A stretch of DNA of 64,000 nucleotides from Streptomyces syringium (GTDB taxonomy: Bacteria > Actinomycetota > Actinomycetes > Streptomycetales > Streptomycetaceae): positions 248,001 to 312,000 of the forward strand of contig NZ_JAGIOH010000001.1 in the NCBI RefSeq assembly GCF_017876625.1, given 5' to 3'. The position numbers were made by a program, and so were the translations under genes. The first letter of the stretch is position 1. Every line of letters begins with the position of its first letter. The notes beneath the pieces were generated by a model. It did not search any database. It was given only the letters and a program-made list of their open reading frames with translations, and was not told the DNA's origin. Positions 56,832-64,000 of the stretch are shown piece after piece.

Positions 56832-57073
56832 GAAGAACCCTCAACACCGCTGTCCGAGAAGTGCAGGGCCCCTCAGGGTGCGGACGATGCTCGGCCTAGG
56901 TGAAGTACGACCGTCCACACAGTGGGCCCTGATGGGCCAGCCAACAGACTGCGGTGGGCCGCGGTTCGAGGGGAGGGGCAGAGATGGCAGGGCATGGCAT
57001 TGCCATGTGAAGCCTGGCAGCACGGGCCAGCGATGAGGCGCTGCCCCGTGCTATACCCGTGGAGCGGTGCGTG
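56832..57073. other. Intergenic
   Basis: No gene seen; the region separates IS3 and the converging acetyltransferase gene. Confidence 0.5.
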
Positions 57074-58363
57074 CTACAGGCGTGGCAGGAGTGACCGGCA
57101 GAAGCTGTGGGGGAGCCATGGTGCCACCGGTGAGGTGAAGGCGGCTGTGGCGGCGGCCAGTGTGTCCGGCCGGTGTGCGTGGACCCGGCCAGCGGCGGCC
57201 AGTTCGGTGAGTGTGGTGCCGCCGAGGTAGGCTGAGCCGAGGGCGGCGGCGTCCAGGGTGAGGTCGGGTGCGGCGTCCGTGCGTGTGCACACGGCTCCGG
57301 TGCGGTCGCCGGTCAGGTGCCAGCGGCCCTGGTTCCACGGGGCCTGCGCGTCCTCGATTTCCAGGATGGTGTCGACCGGCGCGGAATAGGCCCGGGCGGC
57401 CAGGGCGTCGGGGACGTCGACGACGCGCACGTACAAGCTGTCCAGGACTGTTGGCGCGCAGTGACGTACGTCCGAGACCATGTGCAGCAGGGCATCGTCA
57501 ATAGGCCGGTTGGGGGCGACCACGCGCGAGGTCAGGTCGGTCTCCAGCAGAAAGCGCCACAGCGCGGCGTACACGCGCGGGTCGCTTGCTTCGATGTCGC
57601 GGACCCGCACGGTGCCCTGTGCGGTGTTGTGGTGCGACCAGTCGACGGCGACGGAGTAGCGGGCGTAGCCGGCGACCTCGCCGCCCACGCGGGCCACGAC
57701 GCATTCGAGGGGGTACGCGCCCTTACGCCAGGACGGCGGGTCGAGTAGCGGCAGGTGCTCCCAGCCGGGTGCGCGGCCCAGCATCCCCGGACGGTGGGGG
57801 ACCTGGCGGGCGTAAAACTCCTCGCAGACGGCCAGCGCCTTGTGCGGAGCCTCGATGGTGAGGGTCACCCCGTCGGGCGCGGGCGCAGTCAGGCAGACGC
57901 GGCGCGAGTGGATGTCCAGGGACAGCTGCCGGGCGGCGACGCCGTAACCGTAACGGCCGTAGATGGGGGCCTCGGACGCGGTCAGGACGGCGAGCGGCAC
58001 GCGCTGCCTCCGGAGCGAGTCCAGCTGATGGCGCATCAGTGCCGAGAGCACCCCGCGGCGCCGGTGCGTGGGTTGCACGCTCACCAGGCTCACCCCAGCA
58101 GTCTTCACGACCTGCCGTCCCGGTACGGCCATCTGGAACGAGAAGATCCCCGCCGTGCCCACGATGGCACCCTTATCGCGGACGGTCAGACACCGCCCGG
58201 GCTCCGCGAGGCTACGCCACAGGGAACTCGCCTCGCCCGGTTCACCCTCGTGGAACGCGTTGAGCACAGCGGTGTAGAAATCCTGCCACTGCGTGGCTGG
58301 CAGCGCCTGGACTTCCCAGACAGGCGGCGGAGGAAGGCCGCGAGCGGCGAGATCAGTCGACAT
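57074..58363 (-). CDS. Eis-like GNAT N-acetyltransferase, 429 aa
   Basis: An N-terminal GNAT domain contains VSLVSVQPTHRRRGVLSALM, the acetyl-CoA loop R-R-R-G-V, and LTASEAPIYGRYGYGVAARQ, typical of the Eis family. A second GNAT-like region (ECVVARVGGEVAGYARYSVA) and the C-terminal sterol-carrier-type domain (TRTDAAPDLTLDAAALGSAY) complete the three-domain arrangement. Eis proteins acetylate amines on aminoglycosides, peptides or proteins in the cytoplasm. A GTG two codons upstream (58369) has better spacing from the AAGGG site and may be the true start. The C-terminal carboxylate expected in Eis catalysis is replaced by LPRL, as in some relatives. Confidence 0.85.
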   Translation of the reverse strand: MSTDLAARGLPPPPVWEVQALPATQWQDFYTAVLNAFHEGEPGEASSLWRSLAEPGRCLTVRDKGAIVGTAGIFSFQMAVPGRQVVKTAGVSLVSVQPTHRRRGVLSALMRHQLDSLRRQRVPLAVLTASEAPIYGRYGYGVAARQLSLDIHSRRVCLTAPAPDGVTLTIEAPHKALAVCEEFYARQVPHRPGMLGRAPGWEHLPLLDPPSWRKGAYPLECVVARVGGEVAGYARYSVAVDWSHHNTAQGTVRVRDIEASDPRVYAALWRFLLETDLTSRVVAPNRPIDDALLHMVSDVRHCAPTVLDSLYVRVVDVPDALAARAYSAPVDTILEIEDAQAPWNQGRWHLTGDRTGAVCTRTDAAPDLTLDAAALGSAYLGGTTLTELAAAGRVHAHRPDTLAAATAAFTSPVAPWLPHSFCRSLLPRL

Positions 58364-58369
58364 CGGCAC

Positions 58370-58678
58370 GGTGGACACCCTTCTGTTTCTCTGGTGTGAC
58401 GCCGACCATCTGTAGCAGCGTGCCCTGGATATCCCCAAGGACCACAGCCACTTCCGGCCGCCCAGCATCACCCATAGATCCATCGGCTCCGGGCCGCCAA
58501 CTCCTTTCGATTTAGCGGTCGTGACGGGCTTTGACCCCGGTGATGCACGGGTGGTACTGGGGGGCTTCTTTGGCCGGAAGACCGCCCGGCGGGGACAGCG
58601 GGCAACGCAGAGGGCGGTCATGAGGCCCCCGCAGGAAGTTCAGCATGCAGGGGCCTCATGGCGAGGGATTGTCGTCTC
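58370..58678. other. Intergenic, no convincing gene
   Basis: About 300 bp upstream of the acetyltransferase gene, holding its promoter. It shows no family signature on either strand. Confidence 0.5.
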
Positions 58679-59446
58679 TCACCGTCCTCGTCCATGGGAC
58701 GGTGCCGTCCCCGGGACCGCCGGTGCTGCCGCCCGTCGGAGCGGACAGTGCTGTGGCGTGCCGGACACGGTGATGGAGCTCGCCGGGTCCGTGGAGTCGG
58801 TCACCTTGTAGTTAGCCGTGATGGTCGCGGTGTTGACCGAGGTGGGGCAGAAGAAGCCGCCCTCGATCTTCACAGGGATGTTCGCTCCGGCGAAACTAAG
58901 CGACGAGGGCGTGCCGTTGGTCCAAGCCGCCTCTGTACCCGCCGCCGCGCTAGGAGCAGCTGTGGCCTTGCATTTCAGCAGCCCGCTCGTCTTGAGGACG
59001 AAACCCTGCGCGGGGATGATCAGGCGAGCCGGGGCGCCGTTGCGCAGTGCTACCTGCCAGCTGCCGTGGTCGGCGTTCGTCGTAATACTCGCCTTGAGGC
59101 CGGGTGCGTTGGTGGTGCACGACTCGAAGGCCGGCGGGTTGATATTCAGGACGACGGGCCCGTCAGCGCTGGAGTTGCCCGGCTTCGCGGGCACTTGGTT
59201 GAGCCGTCCAGTGGTGGGCACCGACGCGGAACGGGCACAGGTGACGGTCACAGGACCGGCCTCGAAGACGATGTCGCCCTCCGACGACGCGGCAAACCTG
59301 TGCCCGGCGGGGCCGACCGTCGTGCCCGTCGTCAATACGGCCGGACCAGCCTCCGCAACTGCGGGTAAAGCCACGGCGAAGGCGGCAGAGACGCCGAGTG
59401 CCAGTCCGCGTACGGCGGGGACACCCAGCTTGTCGGTGACGCGCAC
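58679..59446 (-). CDS. Secreted protein of unknown function, 255 aa
   Basis: The GTG at 59446 is preferred because GAGGAG lies five bases upstream. The first 33 residues form a signal peptide (LALGVSAAFAVALPAVAEA). The mature protein is beta-rich with paired cysteines (VTVTCARSA, FESCTTNAPG, LLKCKATAAP, GGFFCPTSV), a pattern common in Streptomyces secreted cell-surface proteins. The last 25 residues after ITVSGTPQ are Arg/Pro-rich and may be a readthrough caused by a small lesion near the end. I know no function. Confidence 0.75.
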   Translation of the reverse strand: MRVTDKLGVPAVRGLALGVSAAFAVALPAVAEAGPAVLTTGTTVGPAGHRFAASSEGDIVFEAGPVTVTCARSASVPTTGRLNQVPAKPGNSSADGPVVLNINPPAFESCTTNAPGLKASITTNADHGSWQVALRNGAPARLIIPAQGFVLKTSGLLKCKATAAPSAAAGTEAAWTNGTPSSLSFAGANIPVKIEGGFFCPTSVNTATITANYKVTDSTDPASSITVSGTPQHCPLRRAAAPAVPGTAPSHGRGR

Positions 59447-59727
59447 GAGACTCCTCAATTGGGATACAAAAGCATCGGATAAGGCCTTGCCTGGAGGTAG
59501 TAGTTCTTCTCATATACGACGGATTGGACGTGTCCTATCCTCACCATGGAGTCAGCGTTGGTTTGAGATCTCTACCGAGCCCGGAGCGGTTCACGCTTCC
59601 ACTTGGCAAGCGCCTGCCGATCGAGCGTGCTGGCAGCATCAGAACTCCCATCCTCGTAGGTTCGAAGACGCCTCTTCTGTTTCCTATATCCACAGGCCGA
59701 TCACCACATAATGATTCCAGGATCAAG
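59447..59727. other. Intergenic, low-GC stretch begins
   Basis: Nothing recognisable. GC is visibly lower from here to about 61.7 kb, apart from short islands. Confidence 0.5.
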
Positions 59728-60039
59728 CTACGATTTGCTCCACCAGGCATCGATGCGCCTGATAACGCCGGTGAAGAAGTCTGCAACCCAGCCGAGAAAG
59801 TCGCTGATGGCGCTGCCAAGATCATCAAACCAGTGGTAGACAGTTTTCAGGACCTGGATGAAGATGTCACTTACGAGGCCCCTGGATTGCCTTTGACTGG
59901 CGCTCGATTGACCGGATGAGGTTTTCGGCGCGACGATCCTCCTGCTCGTGGAACCTATCCTTATTGCGCTCCGACTGGTCTCGAGTCCTGGAGGGCGCCT
60001 CACTTCCGCTAATTCCTTGCTTGCCGCCTCTTCTGCCAC
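59728..60039 (-). CDS. Small hypothetical protein, 103 aa
   Basis: Starts at GTG 60039. The C-terminal half is amphipathic and aromatic (FIQVLKTVYHWFDDLGSAIS, FLGWVADFFTGVIRRIDAWW), as in membrane-active peptides or the tail of a larger secreted protein. The N-terminal half is polar. No family recognised, and the low-GC context gives little codon support. Confidence 0.35.
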   Translation of the reverse strand: MAEEAASKELAEVRRPPGLETSRSAIRIGSTSRRIVAPKTSSGQSSASQRQSRGLVSDIFIQVLKTVYHWFDDLGSAISDFLGWVADFFTGVIRRIDAWWSKS

Positions 60040-60520
60040 CTTGAAACCTTCAAGGACGCTTTGAGCAACCGACGGAAGATCTGAAAGACAGGGGGCCGAG
60101 ATGGAGCGGCGGAGTTATCTGAGAGATACCGCAGAAGTTCGGTGCTGGCTTAGTCTCCGCCGCCTCGTGCCGTTTCGATGCCGCTTGAATGGGGAACGGC
60201 GTCCATGACCCGCACAGTGGCAATGCTACGATCCTTGATAACTGTGAGTTTTTTGATGCCTCGCAGGAGGCAGCTAGCTGACTCATGTCTCTCCTGTGTA
60301 CGTACGTAAAGGGAACTCTTTTCCGGCCATGCAGCAATGAGGTTCGCGCGACGTACCCATTTTCGAGGAAACTCACGGAGGTACTCTTAACCCTCGGTGA
60401 TGTTGCTACGGAGGCACCTACTCCGCATCGGTTCAGCTGAGCAGTGCCCAGTAGACGCAGCAAGAACGGCGCCGTGATCTCGAAGCGCTAAACAAGCATG
60501 CTGCAAGTACCAGTGGCTGG
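60040..60520. other. No convincing gene
   Basis: 480 bp of lower-GC DNA. A 137-codon frame on the minus strand lacks features of a real protein. Confidence 0.5.
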
Positions 60521-60835
60521 TTATTTTTCGGTGAGAGCGCACATCAGGGCGTCCATACTGCAACGCAACACCTGGATGAGATTGATCCTATTTTCCAGTG
60601 TTCGGAAGACGTGGTAGGCGCATTCTCCGATGCCGTCGACGAAATTTACTCCTTCGTCCTGGAGTGTGCGGATGAGCTCGAGAGCTGCACCAAGGGATGC
60701 ATCGAGTTCGTCGAGAGAACGGGATAGGTGTTGGGCGGTACCCGCAGCGTGCCGGTGAAGCGGGTTACTCATGTCGACAGGCATTCGCATTCCCCGCCAG
60801 TGGAGAACCGGAGTACCGTCAGAAATATGGAACAT
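60521..60835 (-). CDS. Small helical protein, 87-104 aa
   Basis: Predicted mostly helical (GTAQHLSRSLDELDASLGAA, LELIRTLQDEGVNFVDGIG, RINLIQVLRCSMDALMCALT). The same 5' coding region occurs at 52241 in the inverted repeat, where only MPVDM onward stays in frame. The real start is therefore probably the ATG at 60784 or 60790 rather than 60835. Function unknown. It could be a regulator or a toxin-antitoxin component given its size and repeat context, but nothing shows this. Confidence 0.5.
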   Translation of the reverse strand: MFHISDGTPVLHWRGMRMPVDMSNPLHRHAAGTAQHLSRSLDELDASLGAALELIRTLQDEGVNFVDGIGECAYHVFRTLENRINLIQVLRCSMDALMCALTEK

Positions 60836-61640
60836 GGCTACTGCTCATTCCTCTGGATTACTCTCTACCTGAAGGCTGGTGTCAAGCAAGCTGGCACTCT
60901 TCTGGCTGAAGTAAGTGCGGCATGTGTGCGCAGTGTCATGGGACAGTGCGAGTCGTGATGACGTAGGAAACTGTGACGGGTTGGAGGCCACTGCCACCGC
61001 CGATCTCGACGGTGTGAACTCCTGGGGCGGTGTCGAGATCGGTAAAACCGGAGGTGAGGTCGGCCGACGGTTTGCGGCAGGTACTGCCTCAACCCGTCAC
61101 CGCTGTTCATCACCAGTCCGAATCTTTGACTCGCCGTATCCCCAGCCTACGGACTCAGCCGAAAAGGACGCTCGCCTGACCTAACACCCGAAGGCCACTG
61201 TGCAACCGGGGGGCACGGCGGCGGTCAGCGACCCTCCAGCGCAGCATGCAATTTGCCGTGAGGAGGATTCTGCCTGGCGTTCTCCCTGTTACGATGAAAA
61301 GGCAGGAAACCCAAGATGTCGAGAGCCGGCGCAGGGTAATGGAAAGTTATGAGGCATCGTTCCTTCTCAGTCCTGCCGGGGGCCCTCGCTTGCTCTCTCG
61401 GGAGGCACTCATGGCTATACCCTGACATTCAGTTATAGCTGACATGACTGAGGCCGTAAACCGTCATCACTACCTTCCCTCAGTAATCATCAGTAGCAAC
61501 GATTAGCCTCAAGAGAAAGGGTAGGCGTGGCCGCCTTTCGACAACAGGACGCCGACCCTCCTGTCAGGGCTGCAACTGACTTCACTTGATTCCCGTGCAC
61601 CCCGTGCAAGAATGACCCAAAATACACTCAGTAACATTAT
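60680..61640 (-). repeat. Long repeat, inverted counterpart of 51570-52333
   Basis: Reverse complement of the earlier repeat, with an extra insertion of about 200 bp (60860-61070) absent from the other copy and containing a GAGATCGGCGGTGGCAGTGG-type stretch. It includes the upstream region and start of the 104-aa gene. Confidence 0.8.
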
Positions 61641-61751
61641 TAGCCTATTTTTTATGGAAAGTGAGCTTTCCGGCCCTTCAGCTGCAGGTCAGGGGGCTGC
61701 GGGAGTTCTAGTCTGACCGCACCATTCGACGTCTGGAAGGCTGTCACCGAT

Positions 61752-62462
61752 ATGACCGTCACCGGCTGGCCGAGGTGCCACCACCGGCACAGACACGCCC
61801 TGGACATACCTCAAATCACCGGCTCCGCCACCAACTTGGCAACGCCCGACCGAGCACTTCCGATTCTGGGCATCCGCTACAGTCCACGACCTCAAGGGAA
61901 TTTGATCACATCTTGCTTCCCGCCGACCTCACGCACCTGGAGCAAACGCGGCAGCACACCGGTCATCCGGGTCCGCGGACGCTCCCAGCGACGCTTTTCC
62001 GTCGCAGCCCTGTGCTGCTACAAACCCGGGACGCGGTCCCGCCTGGTCTACCGGCCCAAACGACATACCGATCACCAAGGCGGGGGCCGCAAGAGTTTCG
62101 CCTGGACCGAGTACCGAGCCCTCCTCATCGCCGCCCATCAGCAGCCTGACGGACCCATTCTCCTCATCTGGGACAACTTGAATGTCCACAAAGACCGCCG
62201 GATGCAGGCCTTCATCGATGCGCAGGACTGGATCTCGGCCTACCACCTGCCGCCCTACGCACCCGACCTCAACCCCGTCGAGGGCATCTGGTCAATCCTC
62301 CGCCGCACCACCCAGGCCAACACCGCCTTCACTGACCCGGACCACCTCAAGCGCCGACTCCGACACGGCCTCCGCCACATCCAACACCGCAGCGACATCA
62401 TCGACGGATGCCTCACCGGCACCGGACTCACACTCACGACACCACGACTACAAGGTCAGTAG
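61752..62462 (+). pseudogene. IS630-family transposase, 5'-truncated
   Basis: From about residue 65 the protein is a good DDE_3 domain: STPVIRVRGRSQRRFSVAAL, GPILLIWDNLNVHKDRRMQA with Asp, YHLPPYAPDLNPVEGIWSIL with Asp/Glu, and SDIIDGCLTGTGLTL. The HTH half and first catalytic Asp region are missing or out of frame. Confidence 0.8.
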
Positions 62463-63209
62463 TTGCGGGGGTCTCGCTCGTAGCGGGGTGACAGGCGCCG
62501 GTAGCCGGTCAGCCACGACATCGTCCGTTCGATCACCCAACGGCGCGTCCCAGCCGTTTGCTCGACTCGATGCCCTTGCGGGCGATGCGGACGCCGATGT
62601 GCTTGCCCCACAGCCATTTACGCAGGTGAGGAACGTCGTATGCCTTGTCGGCGTGAAGGCGTTGGGGCTTGAAATGCCGACCGCGTTGGGGGTCGTGTCT
62701 CATTTGGTGACCGGCCACCATGGGCTTCAGCGCTTCGCTGTCGTGGGTGTTGGCGGCGGAGACGCCGACGACGAGTGGCAGCCCGTTCTGATCCGACAGG
62801 ACGTGCATCTTGGCACCCGGCTTGCCTCGGTCCACGGGGCTCGGGCCTGTGAGTTCGCCCCTTTTTTAGCCCTGACGTGGGCGGAGTCGAGGACGACGCG
62901 GGTCACGTCAACCAGGCCGGCGTCATCGAGCCGGTGCAGGACCGCCTCGTGCAGCCGCCCCCAGACGCCGGCCCGAGACCAGATCAGGAACCTGCGATGG
63001 ACCGTTGACTTCGAACCCCCGAAGCACGGCGGCAGCGCACGCCAGGCACACCCGCTCACCAGCACGTACACCATCGCCGCGAACACCGTCTCATCAGGCG
63101 TGTTCACCGTCCCGCCGCCCTGCGGCCGCGCCCGGTCCAGCGGGATCAGCGGCCCCGCGATCTCCCACAACCCATCCGGAACAATCCAACTCCACGTGCC
63201 CCGCCCCAT
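62456..63209 (-). CDS. IS5-family transposase, frameshifted
   Basis: The first frame from ATG 63209 (MGRGTWSWIVPDGLWEIAG) includes AMVYVLVSGCAWRALPPCFG and VVLDSAHVRAKKG. At AAAAAAGGGG (62858-62867) a -1 shift leads to VDRGKPGAKMHVLSDQNGLP, LHADKAYDVPHLRKWLWG and IARKGIESSKRLGR. A further shift near 62553 is needed to reach RWVIERTMSWLTGYRRLSP. The first shift may be programmed; the second is probably a lesion. Confidence 0.75.
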
Positions 63210-63343
63210 GCGAAGTCCAACGTGCGACTCACCACATAGGACACGGTCTAAGTCAGCCCGGTCTCCACCAGCACATCGGCCTGCGCCTTAGCCAGAAGGG
63301 ACGCGACCTAGCCTCGCTCCTGTCCTAAGGCGCGCTGTGGGCA
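63210..63343. other. Junction sequence
   Basis: 134 bp between the IS5 element and the ABC transporter fragment; nothing recognised. Confidence 0.4.
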
Positions 63344-63754
63344 TTGCTGTGGTCCGGGGGGATCCCGCTGGCGGCTGGCGGGACCGCGGTCCTGGCGGTG
63401 CGCACCTCCAGCCAGAACCTCACCGGGCTGGTCATGACGCTCAACCGGCTCTACGAGGAGTCGATGTACCTGGCCGACCTGGAAGCGTCTTATGACGTGG
63501 CCGAGCGTAACGCCATTACCCGGGGCGGCTCCCCGCTGCCCGGCGGGCCGGTCGAGGTCCGGTGCGAGGACGTGACCTTCTCCTGCTCCGGGGCGAAGAG
63601 CCCAGCACTGGAGAATGTGTCGCTGACGATCCCCGCGGGCAAGGTGGTCGCACTCGTCGGAGAGAACGGCTCGGGCAAGACCACCCTGTCCAAGCTCGTC
63701 GCTGGCCTTTACCTGCCCTCCGCGGGCCAGGTGTACTTCAACGAGGTCGAGATC
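63344..63754 (+). pseudogene. ABC transporter (fused permease-ATPase) internal fragment
   Basis: Encodes the end of a type-I exporter membrane domain (LVMTLNRLYEESMYLADLEA) and the start of the nucleotide-binding domain (VEVRCEDVTFSCSG, Walker A ALVGENGSGKTTLSKLVAGL). It then stops at an IS21-like end. The signature motif, Walker B and most of the permease are missing. The layout is that of peptide or drug exporters. Substrate unknown. Confidence 0.8.
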
Positions 63755-64000
63755 TGTCAACGATCACGTAATTCCCCAGCTGATGCGGCTTGAGCGTCAC
63801 GTAATTCCCCACCCCGCACGGTCACGTTATTCCCCATGGGGATGACGGAGGCGGAAAGCGGGTGTCCTGGCCATCGAAAAGGCGGACGCTGCCCCTCGAC
63901 CAGTGGTTCGAGAAGGTCGGGGGCCAGCACCGGATGGCAAGGAGAACATTCACCGTGGTCGACATCACCGAGATTTACGTCCACTGGTATGCGGGCCGTT
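63755..64000 (+). mobile_element. IS21-like element, left end (continues beyond window)
   Basis: Begins TGTCAACGATCACG and carries three copies of TCACGTAATTCCCCA-type repeats at 63764-63778, 63797-63811 and 63822-63836 (the last reads TCACGTTATTCCCCA), as expected for transposase-binding sites of an IS21 end. It interrupts the ABC transporter gene. Confidence 0.75.
63934..64000 (+). CDS. istA: IS21-like IstA, N-terminal codons only
   Basis: The open frame encodes MARRTFTVVDITEIYVHWYA, the start of an IS21 IstA N-terminal HTH region, and runs off the window. This is a different IS21 lineage from copies A and B. A start further upstream (GTG near 63861) is possible. Confidence 0.65.
   Translation, partial: MARRTFTVVDITEIYVHWYAGR

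Noticed and set aside
58521..58811. Plus-strand frame containing GFFGRKTARRGQRATQRAV
   Set aside because: It resembles no family, has shadow composition and overlaps the upstream region of the acetyltransferase gene and the end of the secreted-protein gene.
60050..60463. 137-codon minus-strand frame
   Set aside because: There is no ribosome site, the composition is low-complexity and it resembles no protein family.
63764..63836. Three regularly spaced 15-bp repeats resembling a CRISPR array
   Set aside because: Spacing is irregular, the units are short and there are no cas genes. The repeats sit at the end of an IS21-like element next to an IstA start.

Overview
The window is high-GC actinobacterial DNA, almost certainly Streptomyces. 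Codons end mostly in G or C, GTG and TTG starts are common, and the flanking genes are typical of that genus (an XRE-plus-phosphotransferase pair, an Eis-type acetyltransferase, a FabH-like ketosynthase remnant). It reads as a fluid accessory region such as a chromosome arm or plasmid. At least fifteen insertion sequences or fragments are present (IS3, IS5, IS21, IS110, IS256, IS630, IS701, ISAs1 and HARBI1-like DDE types), and many resident genes are broken.

Layout. 1-11.4 kb: the truncated first copy of a repeated beta-propeller gene, then transposase debris, an intact IS110, a minus-strand group (XRE regulator, broken phosphotransferase, two tiny ORFs, PCMT-like methyltransferase) and a broken IS256. 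11.6-15.1 kb: propeller copies 2 and 3. 15.1-20.7 kb: a ketosynthase III pseudogene and an IS21 element. 20.7-42.8 kb: a long minus-strand block, read from high to low coordinates: secreted lipase, secreted sphingomyelinase-like phosphodiesterase, PI-PLC-like protein, DUF4157/zinc phospholipase C-like fusion, a 128-aa protein, three very large proteins (1004, 805 and 1167 aa), a 397-aa protein, a 246-aa 'partner' protein, and propeller copies 5 and 4. 43.5-56.8 kb: a second IS21 identical to the first at protein level and inverted, propeller copies 6 and 7, and further IS elements. 56.8-64 kb: an Eis-like acetyltransferase, a secreted protein, a low-GC stretch that repeats part of the 51.6-52.3 kb region in inverted orientation, and more IS elements ending in an IS21-like end inside an ABC transporter.

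The strongest candidate for an undescribed system has two linked parts. The first is the minus-strand block, in which four different predicted lipid-attacking enzymes precede five large or medium proteins without recognisable signal peptides. One of the enzymes carries DUF4157, a domain known to mark effectors of extracellular contractile injection systems. The second part is the seven-copy propeller family. These genes share an almost invariant central region and differ strongly near the 3' end. The only complete partner gene sits directly upstream of copy 5, and eroded partner remnants lie beside the other complete copies. This suggests an ancestral partner-propeller two-gene unit that was amplified, scattered and diversified. 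No tail-tube, sheath or baseplate genes and no reverse transcriptase are visible, so delivery by an injection system and retroelement-driven diversification both remain unproven.
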